Source: Bacteroidia bacterium
Lineage (GTDB): Bacteria > Bacteroidota > Ignavibacteria > SZUA-365
Reading direction: 5' to 3'
DNA length: 64,000 bases
Assembly: GCA_027493955.1 (NCBI GenBank)
Contig: JAOSJT010000001.1
Location: 3,025,131 to 3,089,130 of the forward strand
Below are positions 56,186-64,000 of the stretch, piece after piece. Under the pieces are notes generated by a model that saw only the letters and a program-made list of their open reading frames with translations, was not told where the DNA came from and searched no databases. The position numbers and the translations under genes were made by a program. Each line of letters begins with the position of its first letter. Within the stretch, counting starts at the first letter, position 1.

Positions 56186-59100
56186 ATGAAGGCGATCACC
56201 GCTATTCTCACCCTGTATTTCTGCGCGCTTCTCTGCGCGAACGCCGGCGCCCAGCGCCTGCCCGACAACCGCATTCAGCACAGCCAGACCATGCATCAGT
56301 ATATCGTGGCCGAGGCCTACAAGCTGTTGCAGCGACTTGATCCCGTTGCTGCGAAAAAGCTGGAAAAACACATGGACTCCGAGGGTCTTCCGCTCAATAC
56401 GGGATCAACGCCCTGGGATGCGAAAACCATACTCGCCGGCGCCTGGAGAGAGGATGCCGAAGACGTGGTGTACGGCTATGGCAGCGCGAACAAAGAGCAG
56501 TGGCCGGACATTGATATGAGCCGCAAGGATTATTGGTCCGACGGTATGTATTCCGAGCTCGAAAAATCGCTGAAGAACGATCCTGGTTTCGCTGAGGGCT
56601 TAACGACCTGTACGCATTTCTGGGATGCCTCCTCGTCCAACCGCTATTTGATCAAATCCGGCATCGTTATAAACGGTACAGGCATTTTCGACGTCATGGA
56701 CGACGACAATCAGATTCTCACTATCAAACCGCAATGGACGGCCTGGGACAAGGCACAGCGCATCATCCGTCCCAACTGGACGGTAGCAATACGCGACAAA
56801 TGGTGGGAGCAGGGAGGCAAGTATCGTTACAATAACAATTCGAGCGAGGCGTTGCTGCCTCAGCAGACGCATGCCTCGCAGGAAATTGCGATTTCCTATG
56901 AATCACTCGCACACTTGTACAACACCGGTGCATGCTATCTCAGCATTCCCGGAATCGACAATTCTTCCATGTTCACGCTCACAACGGAACAGCGGAATCG
57001 CTATGTATGGGAAATGCTGGGCCGCGTCTGTCATCTGCTGGCGGACATGAGCGTTCCTGCGCATACACACCGTGATATACACATGGGGAATCTGGATCTG
57101 TACTCAGATCAGGGAAGTTGGGGAAGCATCTCGATCACTATTCGCGATCAGGACAGCTATGAAAACTGGATCGCCTCGCCCCATCGCGCATATTGGAATG
57201 CGAACAACATCCAGGGAGGGCTGCTCGACCTGAGCAATCATCCCGACCCGCTGTTTTTCATTTTCAACAGCACGCGCGAACGCGCTGCTTCCTTCGCAAG
57301 CGACGATGTCGACGGGTATGGCCCCTATGCAGGTGCGCCACGGACGGTAGCCGAAATGCTCGACCGCTATAATCCGTCGACGTGGTACACACCGGCGAAG
57401 ACCATGCAGATGGAAACAATACGCGACCATACACTCCCCTATGCCATTCGAGCCACAGCAACGCTGCTGGCGTGGTTCGCGCATCAACTTTCTATGCCCG
57501 AAACTTTCGTAGTTCGCAATACAGGTGCAGATGGTTATTCTGATTTCTTCAACAGAGATCGGTTTAATGTTCATTTTCCGGATTGGGGAACCACCTCGGG
57601 TACACCATTCAATGAAGAGGTTGGCGATCCGCTCTCACTACGTTCTCACTATCTTATGCATCGGGATACACAAGCGAAGTTTTCGTCCTGGAAGTACGCT
57701 CAGCAATTCAAGTCCGAACTTCACCAGTACGACGCGCGTGTCGATGAAAATCAACCTGATGTTAACTGCTTTTATCGACACTCCGAGCGTTACATTGTCC
57801 CAACTATTCAAATTATGGGCGAGCTTGGCCAGCCTCTTACAAGCGACTACCCCAGTTTTCGTGATCCCTGGCACGTCGATCCGTCAAAATGCACGCAGTG
57901 GGATATTCATCAACCCGGTATCTTCGACAGGTATCAGCCGTACGAGACAACAACGTCGAATGGTGGCATCTTTCTGAACAATTATGATCAGGATGAACCC
58001 CTTCTCCCCCACTACTCCATTCGCGCGTCGAAGATCTGGGACAAAAGCACGCTCGCGCACAAATGGCCGACGCCTGAAATCGGGGATTACATTTTCCAGG
58101 AATGGGAAGCGATCTACTCCGAGCTGTATGACGACGCGCTCAACGCGTTGCAGCCGCAGCATCACGCCTTCCTGAATCCCGAGCAGTACGACACACGCGC
58201 GGTGAACTTCCTGCAGAACACCGCCATCGTCAACGCGCATGTGAAAACGCATCGCACGTCGGTGGGACAGATCGCACCCAGCAACAGCAATTCGCAGCGC
58301 AAGGTGGCCCTGGCACAGGATGGTTCGTATCACGCCGTCTATGAAAGCAACGGACGCATCTGGTACATCAGCAGCACGGACAAGGGAGCGAGCTGGTCGC
58401 CCGAAATCGCCGTCACCGAAGCCGGTGTGCATGCCACCCGTCCCTCCATCGCCGCCATCGCCAGCAGCGCGTACATCTCCTGCCTCGTGGACGGACAGGT
58501 GCAGCTGCGCATGTATGAATACGGCGAGTGGAAACCCATCTACACCGCTCCGGTGAACATGGTCGGTGACGCAACGCCGGTGCTCGCCATTCTCCGCGAC
58601 GAACCACGCTCCGTGGATCACGCCGTCATTTCCGCTTTAGTATGGGAGGATTACAACGTGCTGAAATTCGCCGTCATCGCAAACCGCAATCCCATCGTGG
58701 ATAATCAGGTCATGGTCTACGGCGCACAGCGTGCGAATTCCGTTGATCAGCCGCGCTTCCCGAGCATCGCCGCCTCTGTGCTGCCCGTCACCTCCGCCAA
58801 TCCGACGCAGGCCTTTCATGTGGCCTGGATAGAAAACGGCTCCATTTTCCACAGCCAGATCAATATCGATCGCATGCAGAAAACCCCGGCCATCATCGGT
58901 TGGACTGCGGGCGGCACCTTCGCGAAAGAAGTGGTGCATGCGCGCACCGGCAGCGCCGGGCTCAGTTATCCCGCAAAACACGCCCCTTCCATCGCCGTTG
59001 ACGATCTCGGGCATGTGCATGTCGCCTTCGACGTGGTGAGCTGGCACTCGCCCTCGCCCACGACCTCTCCCACAGCGGGCGGTACGAGCGGCAGTCCGGC

Positions 59101-60271
59101 GAATATGTTCGCGCTGCGCGAACGGCCCAACACGCTCGCTCATACCGGCGGCTGGAATACCACCGCGACCGTCGTGAGCGCAAGCAATCCCGGTCAGGCG
59201 CTTACCGCGCCCACCGTCGGAACTCGCCCCGCCATGGCGCCGACACCCAAGAGCAGTAAGTCCTCGTCCCTGCGCATCACTTACAACGACCGCATCGGCG
59301 GCCTGCGCACGGTCAAACTCGACCACGCGCTCGGCAACGAATATCACGCCGACGGCCTCGATCCGAATATGACGGTCTGGTCCGGCAAGGCGGATGGACT
59401 TCTCGATGTGTTCAGTCTGCCGGCGGCACAGCCCTACGATTGGCATCTGCACAGTTCGCAGAATCACCTGACCAAAGCCGACACCCGCGTCCCGGCCCGC
59501 ATGAGGGAAATCATTCTGTCGAAGGACGAGGGCTTCAGCGTGTTCGGTATCGCCGATCTGCGCGTGAGCGACGGTACCGACAGGGGTATGAGCGTGGACT
59601 GGAATCCCGAGCACGACTCTCTGCAAATCGGCTTCAACGCCACCGTAGCCGGTAAAATGCGCAGCGACCGCATTCCGACTGCCGATGGCGGCTCGCTCCG
59701 CTTCCGCATCGAACGCTATGCCACCGGTATAACAGACGCGGCTGTCTCTTTTATCATCCGCCTGCGCGACGCCGTCACCGGCGAACTGCTGCGTCTGCTG
59801 GACTTCCCCGCCGATGAACAGGACACTATGGCACGGCTCGAAGCCAAGACTATCGATCTCTCGGCGTTTAACGGGCGTGACGTCGTGCTGGAAGCCGATG
59901 TGCTCGGTCTTGGCGACGGCCACCGCGTGGACATCGCGGACCGCTACGCCATGGTTGATCCCGCGGAATACGAAGCGACACTCGAGCAGGATATCGTTGT
60001 GGAGGGCGCCGCGCCTATCACGTTGCGCAACAGCCCCAATCCCTTCAATCCCTCAACCGTCATACGCTTCTCCCTTCCCGCAGACGCACCGGTCCGCCTG
60101 GCGGTATACGACCTCCTCGGCCGCGAGGTGAACGTCCTCGTCAACGGACGCCTCGACGCGGGTGATCATCAGGTCCGCTTCGATGGCGGGTCGCTGCCCA
60201 GCGGCGTCTATTTGTATCAGCTTACGGTTGGCGGACGTTCGCTCACCCGGAGCATGCATCTCGTGAAATAA
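56186..60271 (+). CDS. T9SS protein: zinc-phospholipase C-like domain plus sialidase-like repeats
   Basis: A 1361-residue protein; ATG 56186 follows GGGAGG. The signal peptide ends GAQ. The N-terminal part (about 28-430) resembles the zinc-dependent phospholipase C/S1-P1 nuclease fold: HSQTMHQYIVAEAYKLL, AGAWREDAEDVVYG, TTCTHFWDA, and MLGRVCHLLADMSVPAHTHRD, with His/Asp spaced as in tri-zinc sites. About 700-1050 has BNR/sialidase-like strands (ISSTDKGASWSPEIAV, SIAVDDLGHVHVAFDVV). A T9SS tail starts near 1282 (NSPNPFNPSTVIRFSLP) and ends MHLVK. It is probably a secreted hydrolase. A strong terminator follows. Confidence 0.85.
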   Translation: MKAITAILTLYFCALLCANAGAQRLPDNRIQHSQTMHQYIVAEAYKLLQRLDPVAAKKLEKHMDSEGLPLNTGSTPWDAKTILAGAWREDAEDVVYGYGSANKEQWPDIDMSRKDYWSDGMYSELEKSLKNDPGFAEGLTTCTHFWDASSSNRYLIKSGIVINGTGIFDVMDDDNQILTIKPQWTAWDKAQRIIRPNWTVAIRDKWWEQGGKYRYNNNSSEALLPQQTHASQEIAISYESLAHLYNTGACYLSIPGIDNSSMFTLTTEQRNRYVWEMLGRVCHLLADMSVPAHTHRDIHMGNLDLYSDQGSWGSISITIRDQDSYENWIASPHRAYWNANNIQGGLLDLSNHPDPLFFIFNSTRERAASFASDDVDGYGPYAGAPRTVAEMLDRYNPSTWYTPAKTMQMETIRDHTLPYAIRATATLLAWFAHQLSMPETFVVRNTGADGYSDFFNRDRFNVHFPDWGTTSGTPFNEEVGDPLSLRSHYLMHRDTQAKFSSWKYAQQFKSELHQYDARVDENQPDVNCFYRHSERYIVPTIQIMGELGQPLTSDYPSFRDPWHVDPSKCTQWDIHQPGIFDRYQPYETTTSNGGIFLNNYDQDEPLLPHYSIRASKIWDKSTLAHKWPTPEIGDYIFQEWEAIYSELYDDALNALQPQHHAFLNPEQYDTRAVNFLQNTAIVNAHVKTHRTSVGQIAPSNSNSQRKVALAQDGSYHAVYESNGRIWYISSTDKGASWSPEIAVTEAGVHATRPSIAAIASSAYISCLVDGQVQLRMYEYGEWKPIYTAPVNMVGDATPVLAILRDEPRSVDHAVISALVWEDYNVLKFAVIANRNPIVDNQVMVYGAQRANSVDQPRFPSIAASVLPVTSANPTQAFHVAWIENGSIFHSQINIDRMQKTPAIIGWTAGGTFAKEVVHARTGSAGLSYPAKHAPSIAVDDLGHVHVAFDVVSWHSPSPTTSPTAGGTSGSPANMFALRERPNTLAHTGGWNTTATVVSASNPGQALTAPTVGTRPAMAPTPKSSKSSSLRITYNDRIGGLRTVKLDHALGNEYHADGLDPNMTVWSGKADGLLDVFSLPAAQPYDWHLHSSQNHLTKADTRVPARMREIILSKDEGFSVFGIADLRVSDGTDRGMSVDWNPEHDSLQIGFNATVAGKMRSDRIPTADGGSLRFRIERYATGITDAAVSFIIRLRDAVTGELLRLLDFPADEQDTMARLEAKTIDLSAFNGRDVVLEADVLGLGDGHRVDIADRYAMVDPAEYEATLEQDIVVEGAAPITLRNSPNPFNPSTVIRFSLPADAPVRLAVYDLLGREVNVLVNGRLDAGDHQVRFDGGSLPSGVYLYQLTVGGRSLTRSMHLVK

Positions 60272-60365
60272 TCCCACCGCGGCGGGGTACCACACCACAC
60301 CACTCACATCAATTCCCGCCGCACACACCCTTCTCATCAGCCACATCACACCTCTGCCATCAGTA

Positions 60366-60391
60366 AAAGGCCCCGTCATTGCGGGGCCTTT
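60366..60391 (+). terminator. Rho-independent-like terminator
   Basis: A 10-bp perfect stem aaaggccccg (60366-60375) / cggggccttt (60382-60391) with a six-base loop, followed by cctgtttc. It lies 94 bp after the T9SS phospholipase-like gene. Confidence 0.85.
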
Positions 60392-60429
60392 CCTGTTTCG
60401 GTTGTAACCTGTATCACCGGAGTGATTAG

Positions 60430-60677
60430 GAGTGAAGGGGGCTGTGCCGGTACGTCTTGTGGCTTTGACGACGACTGAGTGAAGAGTGAAGGGTAAAGAG
60501 TAAAGGGGGCTATTGCCGGTACGTCTTGTGGTTCTGACTTCGAGGAGGTAAAGAGTGAAGGGGGCTATGCCGGTACGTCTTGTGGCTTTGACCACGAGGA
60601 GGTAAAAAGTGAAGGGGTCGAACGCACAGATGTATACGAAAAGGACCCCTTTACCCTTCACTCTTTACTCTTTACTT
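60430..60677. repeat. Three-copy gccggtacgtcttgtgg repeat flanked by gtgaagg/ccttcac words
   Basis: The block ccggtacgtcttgtgg occurs at 60447, 60516 and 60570 (69 and 54 bp apart), with gagtgaaggg and gtaaagag words between. A complementary run ccctttacccttcactc and more (about 60648-60677) can pair with those words. It resembles in word content the inverted repeat at 48239-48303. The minus-strand frame through it is repetitive (TRRTG) and not believed. Confidence 0.85.
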
Positions 60678-60682
60678 CTCCC

Positions 60683-62974
60683 CTAAAATTCCGCGCTCAC
60701 GCCAATTGTAGGTAATATCCCGATGGATCCGCCGGTGCTCTCCACGACATTATTGCGGGGATCCCAGCGGTAAGCCTGCGAATTCTTGCGGTTGTACACA
60801 TTCTGAATATCAATGTACGCAATCAGATTCCAGCCGCTGAAGAACCAGCGACGATCCACTCGTACATCCAGCGAGTGAAAATCCGGCAGCCGCGAGGCGT
60901 TGAAATCCGACGCGAACAATTGCTCTCCGTTCACATCGAACGGCGTGTACGGGGTACCGGTGCCGTAGCGAAATTTGAAGCTCGCTTCCCAGGCGGCATC
61001 GAAACGGTACCCGCCGCTCACATTGAAAATAATTCGTTGATCGTACAGGCCCGGACGCATCACGCCATCGAGTGCGGCATACTCCGTGTTGTTGTACGAA
61101 AGACTCAGAATGCCGTAGAGGGGCACGTCGGACATGCGCTTCTGCAGCAGCAGCTCTACACCGCTGGAGGCACCTTCCCCTTCGCTGACGAGAGGTTCAA
61201 GACCAAAGGACGAAAAGCCCTCTTCCGCGCCGCCGAAACCCGCACCCGTGTTGGCGAGCACCAGCCAGGGACGCACCGTGCTCGCCGGATAATCTGCGTA
61301 ATTCTTGTAATAGCCTTCCAGACGCACGCGAAGATCGGCACGCAACAGGTGCTCAATACCGAGTACCGCCTGATCCACCTGCACATGCCGCAACGACGCG
61401 TTCGCGGCATTCGACACCAGCCAGATATACGACGGCGCCTGATGATAGCGGCCGCCGCTGAGCGTCAGCGTGGTGAGATCCGTCAGTGCGTACCGCAGTG
61501 CCAGACGGGGAGCAATGGCGGCGGACTCGTCAATGAGATTGAAGTAATCCAATCGGCCGCCAAGCGTGACACGTAAGCGCTCAAAAAACGTCCGTGCTAC
61601 TTGCGCGTACACCGAGCCCTTGAACGCCGTCGTATCCCACACGTTCGACAACGGATCCAGGGCAGGGCCTGTCTGAATCGTATTGACCGTCGGCGTTAAA
61701 GCGAAGTCGCCTCTGACGCGTCCCATTTTGCCCTGCGCGCCGAAGGACAGTTCCGTGTCGCGGCTGAGGAGAAACACGCCATCGGCCCGCAGGCTGGTTT
61801 CGCCCTCTTTCGAGTCACTGCGAAACACCGGAGAGAGAAGAGAATCGGACTGCAGGAAGGAGTAATCAACATAGGTGCGGCCGAGACTGAACGTCATGAA
61901 ACCGCCGTCCATGAGCCGCCGCCAGGAAAAGCTGGTGAAGTATTGATTCTGTGAGTTCCCAAGAATGCGCGAATTCGAGAAGCGCTGATCCTCGGTGTCG
62001 TTGAAGAAGCGCACATTGTCCAGCGCACCGATGCCGAGGAAGGAAAACTCATTCAGGCGATCGGGAGACACCGTCGCCTTCGTAATGAAATCCCAGTACT
62101 CCGGGACGAAGCCAAAACCCGCCGCCTTGAAAATGAAATCCAGATAACTGCGTCGCGCGCTGAAGAGGTAGGAACCAACCTCCCCGATGGGACCCTCGGC
62201 ATTAAGTCCGAATTGGGACGCGGAGACGGTGAGCTTTCCACCGAGCCGGTCACGACGACCATCCCTGAGCTGTATGTTCATCACGGAGGAGAGTTTATCG
62301 CCGTAGCGCGCACCGAAACCACCTGTGGCAAACGTCACATCTTCCACGAAATCCAGGTTGATAAAACTCAACGGTCCGCCGGTCGCACCCTGCGTCCCGA
62401 AATGATTGATATTCGGGACTTCGAGATTATCCACAACGTACAGGTTCTCGGATGGAGCTCCACCGCGGACAATCAGATCGTTGCGGCCTGCGGACGCCTG
62501 CACCACACCCGGCAGCACCGACACAGCGCGAATCACATCCTCCAATCCTCCCGGTGCGCGACGGATTTCCTCGTACGACAAAGTCTGCGCGCTCACTTGC
62601 GCGTCGGCGTTTTCACGAAACCAGGCCGCCTCGACAACCACTTCCTCCAGATCGATCACCGACGGCTGCAGGGCGAAATTCAGTCGTGTCTCTCTGCCCG
62701 GGGCCACCTCAACGTCCGATGCGACCTGGGGCTTGTGCCCGATAACGGATGCGCGGATCTGGTAAATGCCCGCAGGCACTTCACGAATCTCGAAAACGCC
62801 GTCAAGGTTGCTCGCGGCGCCCAACGTCGTCCCGACCAGTATCACATTCGCGCCGAATAACGGCTCCTTCGTCACCGCATCGGTAACCGTACCGCGTATG
62901 GCTCCTCCCCCCTGCGCATGAAGGAGTGATGGCGTCAACAATAAAAGCAAAACTAAAATTCGATTATACGTCAT
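60683..62974 (-). CDS. TonB-dependent receptor with carboxypeptidase-like N-terminal domain
   Basis: A 763-residue protein from ATG 62974 (no Shine-Dalgarno). The signal peptide ends LLHAQ. A CarboxypepD_reg-like domain (about 24-110) has GAIRGTVTDAVTKEPLFGANVILVGT and DGVFEIREVPAGIYQIRASVIG. The plug domain (about 125-235) has GGLEDVIRAVSVLPGVVQASAGRNDLIVRGGAPSENLYVVDNLEVPNINHFG. The barrel ends SIGILPTIGVSAEF. In FCB bacteria such receptors import diverse ligands or act in biogenesis; the ligand here is unknown and no partner gene is adjacent. Confidence 0.93.
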   Translation of the reverse strand: MTYNRILVLLLLLTPSLLHAQGGGAIRGTVTDAVTKEPLFGANVILVGTTLGAASNLDGVFEIREVPAGIYQIRASVIGHKPQVASDVEVAPGRETRLNFALQPSVIDLEEVVVEAAWFRENADAQVSAQTLSYEEIRRAPGGLEDVIRAVSVLPGVVQASAGRNDLIVRGGAPSENLYVVDNLEVPNINHFGTQGATGGPLSFINLDFVEDVTFATGGFGARYGDKLSSVMNIQLRDGRRDRLGGKLTVSASQFGLNAEGPIGEVGSYLFSARRSYLDFIFKAAGFGFVPEYWDFITKATVSPDRLNEFSFLGIGALDNVRFFNDTEDQRFSNSRILGNSQNQYFTSFSWRRLMDGGFMTFSLGRTYVDYSFLQSDSLLSPVFRSDSKEGETSLRADGVFLLSRDTELSFGAQGKMGRVRGDFALTPTVNTIQTGPALDPLSNVWDTTAFKGSVYAQVARTFFERLRVTLGGRLDYFNLIDESAAIAPRLALRYALTDLTTLTLSGGRYHQAPSYIWLVSNAANASLRHVQVDQAVLGIEHLLRADLRVRLEGYYKNYADYPASTVRPWLVLANTGAGFGGAEEGFSSFGLEPLVSEGEGASSGVELLLQKRMSDVPLYGILSLSYNNTEYAALDGVMRPGLYDQRIIFNVSGGYRFDAAWEASFKFRYGTGTPYTPFDVNGEQLFASDFNASRLPDFHSLDVRVDRRWFFSGWNLIAYIDIQNVYNRKNSQAYRWDPRNNVVESTGGSIGILPTIGVSAEF

Positions 62975-63068
62975 TGCAAAAATCAACCTGTGAAAAAAAA
63001 TGTGCTCCGTACGCAAGGGATAACCAATTTCCATATCACTTCGGTTCCGCAACGGAGAGCAGTGAGTT

Positions 63069-63860
63069 GAGAGCAGAGCGCACGTATGTGGATGACCAAA
63101 GCCCGCGCCAAGATAATATCCCTCCGCGGCGGTCCCTGAGCGTAGTCGAGGGCTGCGTCACGTTCCCCTCTTCTTCCTTTCTGCGAATTCTGTTCCTGAC
63201 TTCGCCACGACACTGGTGGCATAACAGACACATGTTGATATACATGAGTTGCAAAGTTTTTATCTTCGGATTGGATGTTGCGCCAAACTCCACAGATTAG
63301 AGATGCGATCTGCGTTTCCGACGCGATTTCATCAGGCATGATTTCTTCTTTGGACTAATCGTGGGGCTGCATTGGCGAATTCAGGAGAGCAGAGCGCACG
63401 TACGTGGATGACCAAAGTCCGCGCCATGATAATATCCCTCCGCGGTGGTCCCTAAGCGTAGTCGAAGGGCAACCACCGTCGATGGGCTGCGTTAGCTCCC
63501 CCTCTTCTTCCTTTCTGCGAATTCTGTTCCTGACTTCGCCACGACACTGGTGGCATAACAGACACATGTTGATATACATGAGTTGCAAGGTTTTTATCTT
63601 CGGATTGGGTGTTGCGCCAAACTCTACAGATTAGAGATGCGATCTGCGTTTCCGACGCGATTTCATCAGGCATGATTTCTTCTTTGGACTAATCATGGGG
63701 CTGCATTGGCGAAGTCAGGAGAGCAGAGCGCACGTACGTGGATGACCAAAGTCCGCGCCATGATAATATCCCTCCGCGGTGGTCCCTGAGCGTAGTCGAA
63801 GGGCAACCACCGTTGATGGGCTGCGTTAGGTCCCCCTCTTCTTCCTTTCTGCGAATTCTG
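63069..63860. repeat. Array of about 316-334-bp direct repeats (2.4 copies)
   Basis: gagagcagagcgcacgta occurs at 63069, 63385 and 63719, and the sequence between is nearly identical. The first copy lacks an 18-bp piece (caaccaccgtcgatgggc-like) present in the other two. The third copy breaks off near 63860 after tttctgcgaattctgttc. Each copy carries ccctgagcgtagtcgaaggg, a short palindromic word of a kind common as a dispersed repeat in environmental genomes. Small open frames recur in each copy but have no family likeness. Confidence 0.93.
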
Positions 63861-64000
63861 TTCATTCTGCGTGTTCTGCGTTCTGTGTTCTGCGTTCTAA
63901 AAAAAATGGCGACCACAGGCCGCCTTTTCGCATGCAAAGAAATGAAAATGCCACTAAGGGACGTACTCCGGCAATCGCGGCAACGCATGCAGCGGCAGCC
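63861..64000. other. Window end, no gene seen
   Basis: A short run of ttctgcg/ttctgtg words, then a stretch with ggcgaccacaggccgcc that could form a small hairpin. Nothing coding is supported before the window ends. Confidence 0.4.

Noticed and set aside
58637-59923. 428-codon frame opposite the phospholipase-like gene
   Set aside because: Antisense shadow; the plus-strand gene has signal peptide, domain and sorting tail in frame.
63036-63673. Repeated small proteins starting MPDEIASETQ on the minus strand in each long direct repeat
   Set aside because: Present only because the DNA is repeated; no ribosome-binding site, and the ends differ between copies.

Overview
The window looks like a chromosomal segment of a Gram-negative, GC-rich member of the Fibrobacterota-Chlorobiota-Bacteroidota (FCB) group. 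Four large exported proteins carry, or reach toward, a type IX secretion sorting tail with the NxPNPFNPST(T/V)I core. There are also TonB-dependent receptors, an OstA/LptA-like protein, lipoproteins and a Na+-type membrane pyrophosphatase. That tail style is common in Ignavibacteria, Kapabacteria and related lineages, but no rRNA is present to fix the taxonomy.

Positions 1-8749 are a surface-protein block on the minus strand: a Fib_succ_major protein cut by the window edge, a 1378-residue protein with 14 propeller-type repeats followed by Ig-like domains, and a repeat-propeller protein interrupted by one in-frame TAG. Positions 9413-16827 hold small membrane or exported proteins, a three-gene phosphorelay cluster (PAS kinase plus two response regulators) and a DUF389 membrane protein.

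Positions 16950-21954 are the most interesting part. A NikR-type nickel regulator gene is followed by ECF-type CbiQ and CbiO, a TonB-dependent receptor, a separate ECF-like S component that is not NikM/CbiM-like, and a SAM methyltransferase, mostly with overlapping or touching ends. A 27-bp palindrome with NikR-like geometry lies just before the receptor gene. I infer a two-membrane nickel or nickel-chelate uptake system.

Positions 23176-36095 are housekeeping: 2-oxoacid:ferredoxin oxidoreductase (korAB), rpsF-ssb-rplI (without rpsR), membrane pyrophosphatase, pth-rplY-prs, tRNA-Gln, a phosphoesterase, an LptA-like protein and PspC/LiaF-type envelope-stress proteins. Positions 36200-53482 mix a small cytochrome c, RidA, two-domain amidase, SpmA/SpmB, Sel1 protein, a large PAS kinase, CopA/CopZ copper export, an M28 peptidase and a PstS-like lipoprotein.

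From 53483 to the end, gene density falls. There is a 48-bp tandem array, a GC-rich hairpin-rich stretch behind a good promoter match (possible structured RNA), a propeller-like lipoprotein, a 1361-residue zinc-phospholipase-like T9SS protein, a second TonB receptor and a 0.8-kb array of about 330-bp direct repeats. Many starts lack a clear Shine-Dalgarno sequence, so several start choices are provisional.
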